Assembly: GCA_039545295.1 (NCBI GenBank)
Contig: BCIK01000011.1
Span: 520,254 to 584,253 of the forward strand
Direction: 5' to 3'
DNA from: Udeniomyces pyricola
Lineage: Eukaryota > Basidiomycota > Tremellomycetes > Cystofilobasidiales > Mrakiaceae
Length of the DNA: 64,000 nt
The notes beneath the pieces are model-generated. The model saw only the letters and a program-made list of their open reading frames with translations, ran no database searches and was not told where the DNA came from. Shown one piece after another: positions 11,992 through 27,090 of this stretch (the first letter of the stretch is position 1; each line of letters starts with the position of its first letter). The position numbers and the translations under genes were made by a program.

Positions 11992-14631
11992 ATGACGACC
12001 GCCAACGAGTATTCCCATAACCCGACCCTCCTCGCTCCCTACCTCCAGCTCGACCAGGGAGGCAAGGTCATGGCCGAGTGTGAGCTCCCCCCCCCCTTTT
12101 CCTTTCCTTTCTCTTGTGTCTCTAGCCATTTGCCTCCTTCTTGCGATCTCTCTCCGAGCCATTTTTGCTCATCTCGCGCCCCCGTCTTACTCGTTGTCCT
12201 TGTTATTCAGACATCTGGATCGACGGATCCGGAGGATTGAGGTACGTTGTCCATCTTAGGTTGTTCCCCTCTTGGCCGGGTGTCATTGCCTGCATCAACG
12301 CATACGCGGAGCGAACGAGTCACACTGCTCTGAGCGCCCGACCACACCATCTTTAGTTTTGCTTGCGTCGTCGTTGCTGCTCCCTTCGAACCCCTTCCCA
12401 CGCTGCCTCGTTCACTTGCACATCATCCTGTCCTTGTCGATAAGCCTTGATTATTGACCCCGCTTCGTGCTTTGCTTCATCATCTCAGGTGCAAGACCAC
12501 CGTAAGTTGCCTACCCAAATCGCAGTCGTCTGAAGCCCGCAAAGGCCGTGCGCTCTTGTCGCTCCAAGACTCGCGCGCCAAACCTTCGGCATCAGTCTCC
12601 GACTTGACTTCACCTCTCGAGTCGGTGTTGTTGTCTCGTCTGTCTGACCTGATGGTGCTCCATCTTCTTCAAACCATGCCTTGCATGTGCATAGACTTGC
12701 GACCACCCGATCACCTCGGTCGCTGAGCTCAAGGGTGAGTCCACTCTTGCATCTCCGACGTCATGGACCCTAGAGGTCCTACTCGTTTATATATCCCCCC
12801 TCTTCTTTCGCCTTGGTGCTGTCGCTGACGACTGGGCTTCTATCCTTGTCCCTTGTACCTACAGAGTGGAACTTCGATGGTTCGAGTACCAACCAGGCCC
12901 CTGGACACGACTCTGATGTCTACCGTACGTTTGCCGTCACACTTGTCTCGGTTAACACTGGCTATCTTGCTGTTCTCACTCGCTTTCATTTTCGTCTTTG
13001 CTTTGCTTCACCAGTGAGGCCCGTTGCCATCTTCAAGGACCCTTTCCGTGGTGGTGACAACATTCTTGTCCTGTACGTTCTGATTCATATTGAGTTTATT
13101 GGCGCTTAGAATGCAATCCCTTTGCCATGTCGCGCACGTTGCTTATCCGCTTACGTTTTCTTCTCGTTTGTCATGTTTCAGTTGTGAGACCTTCAACTCG
13201 GACGGTACCCCCAACAGGACCAACTACCGGTACCACGCCAACAAGTCCATGGAGGCCGCCAAGGAGGTTCGTCACTTCACACTTGACCGTTCCGGCTTTC
13301 TATCCAGCATGCTTATCAGAACCGCCTTGTCTCCTTTCTGCTGGTTAGCACGAGCCCTGGTTCGGACTCGAGCAGGAGTACTCTCTCCTCGATGCCGATG
13401 GATGGCCCCTTTCGTGGCCCAAGGGTGGATTCCCCGGACCCCAGGGACCCTACTACTGCGGTGTCGGTACCGGCAAGGTCTTTGCCAGGGATTTGATCGA
13501 GGCCCACTACGTACGCAGATTCGACACTTCCCTCTCCTAGTTTTCCTTTCCTCTTCTCTATCTACCCTTGTCCTCTTCCCGATGTGTCGGGCCCTTGGCT
13601 GTTTGCGTCGTTCCCCGCGTATGCCGAGGGTCGCTCTCTCTCTCTGCCGGGACGTCAAGAACTCATCCGCTCGCCGGGTGCTTGTCTTTGCAGCGCGCTT
13701 GCTTGTACGCTGGTGTCGAGATTGCCGGTATCAACGCCGAGGTCATGGCTTCCCAGTGGGAATTGTAAGTTGGTCTTTTTTGCGTCAATCCCTCATCGTT
13801 TTAGTCTTGAGTTTGCTAACCCTCGTTGCGACCTTCTTCCTCTGCTTTTACGTTGGTGCTTGTCCAAATCTAGCCAAGTCGGTCCTTGCGAGGGTATCAC
13901 CATGGGCGACCACCTCTGGATGGCCCGATTCCTTCTCATCAGATGTGCTGAGGAGTGGGGAATTAAGGTTACTGTAAGTAGCCGCCAGCCTCCTTTATTG
14001 CTCTTATATGTCCCCACTTTCGCCCAACTCACCTTCTCACCTATTTTTTTTCTTTTTCTTTTCTCACCTGCTCTCCTTAGTTCCACCCCAAGATCGTTGC
14101 CGATGGAGAGTGGAACGGCGCTGGTTGCCACACCAACTTCTCCACCAAGGTACGTCAATCTGTTCTCAGGTCTCCTCCACTTTGGCCGGACTTTTCGCTA
14201 ACGTCTCCCAACATTGTCTTTTCTTTTCTTTTGCCATTGAGTAGGAGATGCGAGCTGAGGGTGGCATGAAGCACATTGAGAACGCCATCAAGAAGCTGGA
14301 AGCCCGACACCTCGAGCACATCGCCGTCTACGGCGAGGACAACGAGCAGCGACTTTCCGGCAAGCACGAGGTACGTTATCGTTCGGTCTCGTTTTCTCGT
14401 ACTTTACCCTCGTGCTTAAGCTCACTATGATTGTTCCTTATCGTATATCTCTTCCAGACCGGCCACATTGGCCAGTTCTCTTGGGGTGTTGCCAACCGAG
14501 GAGCGTCGATCCGAATTCCTCGACAGTGCGCTCACGACGGCAAGGGTTACCTCGAGGACCGACGACCTGCTTCCAACATCGACCCTTACCAGGTCACTGG
14601 TATCATGATCGACTCGACCTTGTTGCTTTAA
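11992..14631 (+). CDS. Glutamine synthetase (EC 6.3.1.2)
   Basis: Thirteen exons join into 358 residues, the usual size of eukaryotic cytosolic glutamine synthetase, which makes glutamine from glutamate, ammonia and ATP. Exons: 11992-12079, 12211-12241, 12489-12501, 12695-12734, 12865-12924, 13015-13072, 13182-13266, 13349-13510, 13694-13764, 13874-13973, 14081-14149, 14245-14370, 14458-14631; lengths sum to 1077 nt and all phases agree. Beta-grasp residues include [14 protein letters not shown] and [20 protein letters not shown]. Catalytic-domain motifs include [31 protein letters not shown], the ATP-binding [16 protein letters not shown] and the glutamate-binding [10 protein letters not shown]. 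It ends IDSTLLL. Every conserved block is present, so it should be active. Exon 3 has only 13 nt. Donors are GTRNGT-like, mostly GTACGT and GTAAGT. The start is the first ATG after a pyrimidine-rich leader. Confidence 0.97.
12489..12501 (+). other. 13-nt microexon in glutamine synthetase
   Basis: GTGCAAGACCACC lies between a CTCAG acceptor and a GTAAGT donor. It completes Arg and encodes Cys-Lys-Thr-Thr of the conserved segment after IDGSGGLR. Without it the reading frame and the motif are both lost. Confidence 0.85.
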
Positions 14632-15589
14632 ACAAACAAAACTCACCCTCACAACATTGATCTCGAACATGATGTAGGTAGTCATCCCGGTAAACTGCCA
14701 ACAGTCTTGGCCGTTTGCAGCTTGCCGATTTTGTCACCTCGTTTTATTTTTTAAAATCCACATTTTCTTTCCATCTTTTTTTTTTTTTTTTCTTCTTTTT
14801 CGTTCTTTACCTACTTCCTTCTCAATACACTCCTTTCTTTACCCTTTTTCATATTTTGTTCTTTATTCTTCCCACTCTTACTCCCTCCGCTATCCAACCC
14901 ACCGCGTTTACCTCCTCACTATTCCGCTAGGTAGCCGGTCTGTACTCTCTCCTCCCCCTTCCCCCCCTCCCCCCTTTACATCTCACGTCTTGGATCTCTT
15001 TCAGTGATCTTTCTCTCTTCTCTTCCTTCTTGTTTTTTTTTTGTTTATCTTTATCGATCATGTTGGACGAATTCAAAAAGGAAGAAGTCACAACCTAAGA
15101 AGAAAAAGAAAGGAGGAATTTAGCCGTAACAAAGGAAATGTGCAAGAAAAAAAAAGAAAAAGAAAAACAGGAGAAAGCAATATGATCATCTTCGCGAAAG
15201 AAACAACAAGAGGAAGAAACGAGAGTAGGGAAGAAGAACAACGATCGAACGTAGCGGATACAACGCAGGGGAAGAAAAAGAAGGAGAAGAAGAAGAAAAA
15301 GGATTGGTAAGCGGTAAGGTAGGAAGGGATCAGGGAACGAAAGGGAGGATGCCCATGAGGGAGGGAACATATATAGGGGATAAAAATGAGTACGGGATGA
15401 CGATGAAAATAGATGAACAGTCAGCAGTAGAGAGAGAGAGAGTCAAGTGTACCTCTGAATATGGTCATCGTGCCACACAAAGGTATCGATCAACTCCACC
15501 ACTTTCCCTTTCTCTCTTCTTTTTGACTTGTGTTTCCAAGTCCCAACCGTTCATCTACCTCCGCATTCAACCTAACCTGACTTGGTTCT

Positions 15590-15620
<31 letters not shown>
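14632..15620. other. Convergent interval with T-rich and purine-rich halves
   Basis: The left half (14740-15060) is T/C-rich, like other 3' flanks of plus-strand genes here. The right half (15070-15310) is A/G-rich, which is pyrimidine-rich on the strand of the minus gene. No gene is supportable. Confidence 0.5.

Positions 15621-15622
<2 letters not shown>
15593..15622. repeat. (TC)15 microsatellite overlapping the stop codon of the complex I gene
   Basis: Fifteen TC units end at 15622. On the minus strand the stop codon TGA (15623-15621) uses the first GA unit of the repeat, so coding sequence runs straight into (GA)n. Confidence 0.85.
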
Positions 15623-18908
<3,286 letters not shown>

Positions 18909-19305
18909 GGGAGGGGATGGAGTGGGTCGATGGTGAGGGGAGGACGAGAGAAGAACGGGAACGCATGCCATTCCATGTCACTTCGGCCCGGCGACGATCG
19001 ATCGATCGATGAGCTCAGCGAGCCAGCCGGAACGTTTCCATTTCTCACCTCTATCGATTTAAATGATATGAGGCTTATGACATTGTTTATGTCTCGTCCA
19101 GTTCGTACTACATCGCAGCAGCTATACACCAGTTTGGTCCTTTTGCCCATCTCGATCTAGACTCGATCCGTATGTATCTCGTGTCGTCATATTGACGTCG
19201 CTCATCCGTCACGTGTCCGTCACGCTCTACTTCCCTTCGGTTACGTACACGTAGCTCCACCCCCCTTCAAAGAGAAGCATGAAGAAAAAAAAAAAAAGAG
19301 TGCCA
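18909..19305. promoter_or_regulatory. Upstream region of the complex I gene
   Basis: This interval separates the pantothenate kinase 3' end from the complex I start, both on the minus strand. It contains TTGACGTCG (19192-19200), a CRE-like core, and CACGTG (19210-19215), an E-box, about 300 bp upstream of the start. A GATCGATCGATCGATGAG run occurs near 18996-19013. Regulatory roles are inferred from motif identity only. Confidence 0.3.
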
Positions 19306-22191
19306 TCACAGTCCCAAGATGCCTCCCATGATTCCCAAGACTCCTCCTTCTCTCTCATCACGGTCCTCTTCTCTAACATCTCCCCCGTCCTGCCCATCTC
19401 GTCCGACAGCTCCATCCCTAGTCTCTTCGGGTCGTCCATTCGCCTTTTCCCTTGACCACGATTGCCCGTTGCTACCACTTCCCCCAGCCAGATGACTCGT
19501 TGTGTTATCCTCTTCGCCCGCGACGTTCTTGATCCACGCACCGAGCGAGCCGAGGAAGCCTTCGTGGCGAAGGAACATGGCGCGCTTCGTGCCTTTCGAC
19601 CAGAACCGGATAGCATAGGATAGTGTGGAGATGGTGGTAGGGTGGCCTGTAGGCAGGTTAAGGGAAAACAAACAGAGAAACCATATCAAGAGGGACCAAC
19701 GTAGGTTAGTTTCCTTTGCGGCAGACAAAACGTTAGAGAGAAGCAACGGAAGGAAAAAAGAGCCACAAACGTACCACGAATGAAGCAACCGCCAAAATAG
19801 ATGCGATCGAGGTTGTGTTTCTCGGCATTCATGTACCTAAAACCCAGGAACAACGCACGTAGACCAAGACAACATCGACCCCAGTCAACAATCTAGATCG
19901 ACGACGATACTTTCCATGCTGTTGCGTATAGAGAGGGCATGGCGAGAGGGAACTAACGCGATCTGGCCGATATTGTTCGACACCGCATACAGCAAACTCC
20001 TTGCGAGATCCTCCTGTCTCCATCTTCTCTTCTTGCTCCCTTTACCGTCTCCTTCCGCTCCATCGTCGCCAGCCGTCCGAGGACCCTTTTGGAAGACCTT
20101 GCCAAACGACGAGGCAATCGTGGAGGACTTGAGGCCGACTTTCGAGTAGTCTTGACCGTAAATGTCACCGACGAGCATATCGACAGTCGAGTTGTCGCCC
20201 CGTTCCGACATTTCGAGCATCTCTGGAGATTGCAAGGCATACAAGACAACCAGGAGTGGCCATCAGAAGGGATACGGGCCGAAGCAGAAGAGAGAAGGGG
20301 GATGTCAGCTATGAAGACAAAACGCTTCCCCCGTCCGTATCAACCTCTCACCCATGCGCCATAAGCAGCCGCCCGACTAAAGCCTTCCTCTGCCACTTCA
20401 CGTACCATCAAAGTTCTCGGCGTCCGTCAGCAAGCTGAGGAGTCCCCAGAGAGTGCCTCCACCAAGACTCGTGCCGGAGATTCGCTCAAACGAGCCGTCA
20501 GCATCCACCTTTACAATCGAGACGCCCGAACCGATGTTGACAAGGAGGCAAGGGAACTGATGCGTCGTCGAGGGGTTTGGATCGAACGAGACTGAGTATG
20601 ACGGTGGGTTCGGGGACGGCCGAGGGAGATCCGGCTGAGGAGATGGAGGTGGAGGTGGTGATGAGGGACCACTAGGGGTAGAGTTTTGGGAGTCTTTGGG
20701 CAGAGAGCAAGTAAGCGTAGGGCTAGTAGAGGAGGAAGATGGCACGGTTTTGGTGGTTGACGATGTCGAAAGAGGAGTGGATTCGATAGTCGTGGAGGAA
20801 GGGAGCAACGAAGGTGCAAGAGAACTGGTCGTCATTGGATCCATGGAAGATGAGAAAGAAGCTGTCGACGACCCGGACGTCGGGATGCCGGGATCCATCG
20901 GGTCAGGATAAGGCAGATGGCTGATGTTGTAGACGAGCTCGTCCGAGTACCAGAAAACCTCGTTGGGTATGCTCGTGATGAAGCTGAGACCTGTGATGAG
21001 GCACTCCATCTCGTCCTCTTTCCGAACCTCAACGCCTTCGCCGAGCTCCTGACGAAAGAGCTCGTAGAACTTGTGGGCTCCTCCGCCTGTCGCCATGATT
21101 TTGACGGAACGCTGCATGAGCTCCGGTGATACGTTGTTGATGGCGGCCGACTGAGCGATGAGCGACTGGATGAACGAGACGCACGACGCAATTTGGGTCG
21201 TCTCGAACCGCGTAAAGTTGAGGGTTCCACCAGGCAGGTTCGTGGGCAGCGTCGGTCGGCGCGCGAACGAGGGTGAGGATGAGGAGAAACTGGGTTGAGG
21301 GTAGGAATGCCGTTTGTTGATGGGAATAGAAGACGTATCAAGTAGAGGAGAAGAAGAAGATCCGGCGGGAGCCCGGCTAGGACATTGCCGGTCGTGCGAT
21401 TTGGGAGACCGAGAAGAGGAGGCGGCAGTGGCAGCTGCCAGCACCCTTGGGGTGAGGGCACCGTTGGGATCAAGGCCTGAGGCCGATGGCGACGTTGAAG
21501 GTTCCCATGAAGGCGGTGGGGTATGAAGACTGGTGAGAGGAGGAGTTCGAAGACCCGACGGAGGGACAGGCGAACGCGTAAAGTAGACGACCTTGGCGAG
21601 CGAACCTCCAATCTGTTGGGGAGGCGTCGCGACAAGATCAAGGAGGATAGTCACGTAGGACAGCTTGTGAGTCAGATGGGACGCGAGAAGATAGAGTCGA
21701 CAGGGAACACAGGTCGCAGACGTAGACGTACGTCGACGGCAATGTGAGAAACGGGCTCGACATGGTGGGGGAGGTAGATGCCTCGAGAGTCACGCGTCTG
21801 GAGGACAAGAAGGGAAAGGATCAATCAAAGGGTCTGCGGTTGCTTCAGAGCAAAGCACTCGACGCGCGGGCGGTGAAGGGTGTGGTTGGACTCACAGCGG
21901 GCGACTCTTCTGTCAGGATCTCTGCTCCCTGATGGGGTGGGGGTGGGGGAGGGTGAAGGGAATAGAAATTGAGATGTAGAAAAGAGCGAGAGAAAAAGAC
22001 GCATGTAGAAGGGGGAGGGAAATTGGGAAAGGGAGAAGAAGAGGCAAGAAGGGGGGGAATGGGGAAAGTGAGACGACAATGAGCAAGGACCTCGTTTGCG
22101 GGTGTGAGATGGAGGATTGAGGCAACGAATGACTGACTCTAGTGTCGACAGCGATGCTTTTAGGGGAAGGGATGTCTATCTGGGATGTCAT
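19306..22191 (-). CDS. Pantothenate kinase, eukaryotic type II (PanK/CAB1 family)
   Basis: This enzyme phosphorylates pantothenate with ATP, the committed step of CoA synthesis. Seven exons (22191-22138, 21928-21896, 21797-21732, 21612-20406, 20222-19958, 19836-19775, 19646-19306) sum to 2028 nt, 675 residues. The N-terminus reads GAEILTEESPA, IYLPHHVEPVSHIAVD and then IGGSLAKVVYFTR, the nucleotide-binding start. Later motifs are FTRFETTQI, IMATGGGAHKFYELF, LLVNIGSGVSIVKVD, GTSLGGGTLWGLLSLLT, GDIYGQDYSKVGLK, LLYAVSNNIGQIAYMNA and RIYFGGCFIRGH. All family landmarks are present. It is nearly twice the length of the S. cerevisiae enzyme because of two roughly 110-residue Ser/Pro-rich insertions (about residues 65-176 and 289-402) and a charged C-terminal tail. 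Exon 1 ends at a GTCAGT donor. The gene is divergent from the 22685 gene. Confidence 0.95.
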
Positions 22192-22684
22192 GGTATGGAG
22201 GATGTAGGAAGCAGGCTGAGCAGGCTGAGCAGGGAAATGGGGACAAGGGGTCTGCTGGTTCGGCTGAAGATCCTATGGATCCGGTGGGGAGTTCAAGGGA
22301 AGGAGGGTCATTGATCGTGCATTATGAACGAGCCAAGTTACCGGGGGGGGAGGGGGGGAGCTTTCCTTCGGCACGAGCCGAGAGGGGCGAGAGCGCCTGC
22401 TTCCCCTCAGATCCTCAGAGCTCTCAACCATTTCACGCGCGTCAACGCCTCTTTCGCACGCGCTGTGTCCAAATTCCAGGCTCTGCCATCATCACCCTCC
22501 CACCGAAACCATCAGCCGCTGTCCAGCCAAGTCCAGCCGGCCGTTACTTTCTCCAACCACTTTCCTTCGCATATATAACCCACATCCACCTGGTCCCTAC
22601 ACGTTCTCCATCTCCTTCACCCACTTCACTTTGCTCATACTCACCCAACATACAGAAGAAGAAGAAGAAAAAAATCCCCAAAAA
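22192..22684. promoter_or_regulatory. Divergent promoter, pantothenate kinase (-) / 22685 gene (+)
   Basis: The 490-bp interval lies between two divergent ATGs. A TATA-like ATATATAACC at 22571-22580 is about 105 bp upstream of the plus-strand ATG at 22685 and is followed by a C/T-rich leader. A G-rich tract lies near 22340-22360. Confidence 0.4.
22571..22580 (+). promoter_or_regulatory. Putative TATA box for the 22685 gene
   Basis: ATATATAACC sits at a typical distance upstream of the ATG, with CACATCCACC and pyrimidine-rich sequence between them. Confidence 0.4.
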
Positions 22685-25314
22685 ATGTTCACACGCCTGA
22701 TACCGTCGACCCGATCTGAATTCAGACTCGCTCGACGCGTCTTTGGCCCCTCTCGCGGTTTCTCCTCGTCTCCTTCGTCCGCAGCCTGCAAGGGCATCAT
22801 CTGGGTAAGTCACTCCCCTGTCTTCCCTCTTCTCCCTTCCTTCTTCCTCAAACTCCCTGACTTGTTACATCCTCGTCACGCTAGCTGCTCATCGAACCCA
22901 TCCGACGCTTGTCACCACACTCTTCAGATGAGCAACTACCCCAAGTCATCCGATCCTCCAACGACCCCATTGGCTTCCCACCCTTCCATCCGTATCCTCG
23001 GCATCAAGACCCTCAAGACAGACGGTAACCCCGATGAGACGTTTGGTGGCAGTTGTCTCCTCACGATCGAGGATGAAAGCGACGATTTGGACAACGCGAG
23101 GGCATGCTTGAAGACATGGGGCAAGGACAACGCCGAGAAACCAGTCAGTTTTCTCTTTTCCCTTCGTAATTTCTTTCTATTCTTCTAGGGAGCTCGAGTC
23201 GCTGCCAATCTTGCTAGTCCCTTTGCGCTTGGAGTTTCTGCTTTTTTTTTTCTCCTTTAGTTTCTATCTTGAAATTCACTGCTGAGCGGGCGATTCAATA
23301 GGATCGAATCCCACAACCCCAGTTAACCCAACCAGACTCATCAAAAAGCTGACGAGTTTTCCTCATCTGTCGTGTGGACCCAACTAATACAGGAAGCACT
23401 GATTCTTCAAATGTGGGCTCCTGATGGATTCGCCCCTGAATCAAAATATGTGCGTACGGCTGTTGACCTGATGTTTGGTCAAGGTACTCAGCTGCCCCCC
23501 CCCCTCCCCCCCTTCTCTCTCCCTGCGCGTCGTCCTTCAAACGAGACGACGGAAGTCCTGCCTGCTCTAGTCCATAGTCTCCCCTATAATTGATCGCTGA
23601 CACAGCCATGTTATATGCCTACCGCTCCTTTGGGGGTGTGTGACCATTCCAGGTCAACGATCCAAGAAGTTATACAGTTCGTATTCATACCCGATCGACT
23701 TTACGTTTCTCGTCTTTATCTCTTTGCTTTCATTCTAACGTTCAGCCTGTACCACCTCTCTCCCCCCTCCCCTTCTTCCTTTTGTCCTAAAACTCTCCTT
23801 ATCCCTTCCCTATTTTATTTTTTTATTCTCCCCCCCCCCCCTTCCGACTTCTAGATCATTAACCTCCCACCGAGTCGGACAAAGGAACCACACGACATCC
23901 AGACCATCCTTATGCACGGGGCGAAATTCGGATCGGCGACCCACCTTCGGTATACACCCAACCGCAACCAGGCGCTCGCCTCGACATCGGCGACGTTCAA
24001 GTGTGCTGCGAGGCGGGAGGGCGTCAAGGCGTTCGGAAGCGAGACGTTGAATATGAAACAGTTTAGGGCTAGGAGGTTTGATGGGGTACGTCTCTTCTTT
24101 CTTTGGTCTCTTTTTTTTTCTTTCTCTTTGTAGGCAAAGATGTCTATCTCTCTTCTTGAGTGACCATTGGAGTAAAGAGAAAAAAAAAACTTGCTCATCT
24201 CTAACCCTCATTCTTTTCTTTCTTCCTGTAGAACGAACTCCGAATCTACGTATGTGTTTTTTTCTTCTTCTCTTCTTCATGTCCCGCTTTGTTTGAGAGT
24301 CCATCTTCCGTCCTCGTCTATCCGTCCTTCTCTAATCTCCTCCTCCTTCCCCCCCCCCCCTTTGTTTGTTCTTCAACCCCCCCCCCCCTTTTCCCCTTCT
24401 CCCTCCTTCTTCTTCCACCCTAGCCCAACATCTCCCTCGTCCCCCGTCTCCGAGACCATTCCGAACTCAAAGCGACGAAACGCGCGACCCACCTCGCCCA
24501 CCTCGACGCCCTCGCCTCCGCCAAAGAAGCCAAAGAAGCCGACCGTCAACGTCGTCGATTAACACGCATGGCGGACGAAGCTCGCGAAGCCGTTCGTCGA
24601 ACGGCCAAAGGCAGTCGAGAGATCTTGCAAGAGGTCAAAAAAGGTAGAGGGAATCATCGGAAAGATGGACGCGGTGGCGTGTCGCAGGGAGTGATAGGTG
24701 AGGAGGAAGGGGAGGGAGGGACGAGGGATCGGTTGGCGATCAAGGCTTTGAAGGAGAGGTTAGCTTGGGTCGAAGGTCAACTTAACAAGTTGACCAAGGT
24801 CCCAACGAAAGGATCGACGGATTCGTCATCATCATCATCGTCATCATCGTCGTCGTCCTCGTCATCTTCCCCAGTCAAGCGAATGAAACCGATGGGAACA
24901 GCAGCACAGCCGATGAGCTCGATGCCGAGGTGGTTGGAGAAGAAATGGGAGGAGAATAAGAAAATGGAAGAACAAGAGACGTTGGCGTCGAGTAGCCATA
25001 GTGATAGGAGTAGTCCTCGTAGGGATCGTCGGCGACCTGACTCGGTCGATAAGTGGGGTATCAAGGAACGGGAGGCGCTTCGCGTCGGTAGGACGTCTAG
25101 AGAGTCGAAGGAAGACGATGCGTTTTGGGGGGTTCAAGGTGGATGGGGGGGAGAGGATGATGTGCCTGAGCGAGGTGGGGATCAAGGAGGAAGAGAGACG
25201 CAGGAGGTCGAGAGAGGACGGGGACAAGAGGAAGAGGAGCCACAAAGAGGAATGGATGGTCGACGAGGAGGTCGAGGGTTCAACGTCGACCCGATCACGA
25301 AGGGCAGAAGATGA
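22685..25314 (+). CDS. Unrecognised protein with mitochondrial-type N-terminus
   Basis: I do not recognise the family. A seven-exon model, all introns in phase 0, gives 518 residues: 22685-22804, 22928-23143, 23393-23449, 23653-23676, 23855-24085, 24232-24249, 24424-25314. The N-terminus MFTRLIPSTRSEFRLARRV followed by FGPSRGFSSS is rich in Arg and Ser without acids, like a matrix presequence. The middle reads SIRILGIKTLKTDG, LQMWAPDGFAPESKY and HGAKFGSATHLRYTPNRNQA. After a Lys/Arg/Glu-rich predicted helix (ATKRATHLAHLDALASAKEA) come a run of 17 Ser (about 24822-24870) and PRWLEKKWEENKKMEEQE. The 24-nt and 18-nt exons are inferred from splice sites and phase. Near the end a different frame, open to 25441, looks more protein-like (see findings), so the C-terminus is uncertain. 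Confidence 0.6.
24232..24249 (+). other. 18-nt microexon (NELRIY)
   Basis: AACGAACTCCGAATCTAC lies between a CTGTAG acceptor and a GTATGT donor, in phase 0 with both neighbouring exons. Skipping it would keep the frame, so it could be alternatively used. Confidence 0.6.
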
Positions 25315-25441
25315 TGAGATGATTGAGACGAACATGCCTCTTGCACCGATCGGGCTGGAAGTGTACAAACTAGCAGCCGCGCGGAACGGCATGGGGTTCG
25401 TGGTTCAAGGTCGACTCAAACAGCGGACATCATCTCCATGA

Positions 25442-25903
25442 CCCGGGGTTCTGAGGTTCTCAGATATCGAACAACAAAGGAATCGGGCAACGTGTCATAT
25501 GTCATTGAGGTTGAGTTTTAAGAGGCGAGAAAGGTGATGAGCCAGCCATGAGGGTGGCCGGCCGCCGAGGTGAAGTCAATAAAAATAAGAGAAGCGGTGG
25601 GCGAAGCAGACGAGTGTATAACCCCCCCCGGAATACAACACAACAACAAACAGACAAAGGAAACAATGTCACGTGAACAACGTAAAGAAAGAGAAAGAAG
25701 AAGAAGAAGAAGAAAAAGAAAAACACAAAGGAGGTGAGCGTATAGAATCAGAATTGAGAAGAAATTTCCTTCTGTGTAAAGGTTGCGGGTTACGGGGGAC
25801 GAGATGAGTCGTCTATAGCCTCGAAAAGAGACTGCTTATGTCGTAGTAAAATGAAGGGATGGGCCGGCCATGAGGCAAAGTAGCCGTGAAGATTTGTCGA
25901 TGC
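25442..25903. other. Convergent intergenic interval
   Basis: Shared 3' flank of the 22685 gene and the aspartate aminotransferase. It is A/G-rich from about 25680 to 25735. No gene is visible. Confidence 0.5.
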
Positions 25904-27030
25904 TTAGAGCTCGCCCTTGACAACCTTGGAAACGTTCTCAGCAAAGTAGCTGAGCCAACCGCAATATGTAAAGAAAGATGAGTGGGTATGAGTAGGAGAT
26001 CGCTTCGCAAGATGCAGGGCCGCAAGAAGACGTCTACAACGCGATAGAACGAAGAATCAACGTACTCAATGTTCTTGGCGTTCAGACCGGCCATAGAGAT
26101 ACGTCCATCAGCAGTCATGTCTGATGAAGAGCAATTACCGTTGAAGGCAGTCATGAAGATGAGATACAAAAAAAAATGCGAATGGTGCGTCAGATCTCTC
26201 TAACTCCTCTGAAATCTGCCCATCGGGAAGCGGTAGGACAACGTACAAATGTGAGCTTTTTCCGCCAAGTCGACCGTTTGCTGGGTAGTCAAGCCCGTGA
26301 AGGAGAACATGCCAATTTGCTTCTTGATGTGAGTCCAATCGCCAGGCGTCTGTCTCTGAACAAGGCCGTCGTAAAGCTTGTCCCTCATCTCAATGATACG
26401 GTCCGCCATGCCCTTGACCTCAGTCAACCACTGGACGTTGAGCGTCTCGTCGCCGAGGATGGCGCTGGCGATCCGGGCGCCGTGAACAGGAGGGTTCGAG
26501 TAGAGAGGTCGGACAATGATCTTGAGCTGAGAATCGATTCGGGCCTTCTCCTCAACAGACTCGGCAACGACAGAAAAGGCACCGACTCGCTCGCCGTAGA
26601 GACCCATGTTCTGCGAGAGATGACTACGGCTCAGTACGATGCTACAGATTCGATTGAGACGCGAGTAAGGCGTAAGAGGTGAGGACGGCACTTACCTTGG
26701 CGAATGACTGGCAAAGAACGATCTGGTGACCTTGCTCGACAAAGTGACGGACAGCAAACGCGTCAAAGGTGGTGTCACCAGAGGCAAAGCCTTGGTAAGC
26801 CTGGGGAGGCAAGGAGCCAGGGGAAAATATCAGCAGCAAGCTCTCTCAGCCTAGAATGACGCCGTGAGACCGGAAGAGACCATTACGAACCATGTCAAAG
26901 AAGGGGAAGTGCTTCTTCTCCTTGACAATGTTGGAAAGCTCCTTCCATTGCTCTTGAGTCGGGTCGACACCTGTGGGGTTGTGAGCGCAAGCGTGCAGTA
27001 GGATGATGCTTCCCTCGGGTGCCGCCTGCA

Positions 27031-27090
<60 letters not shown>

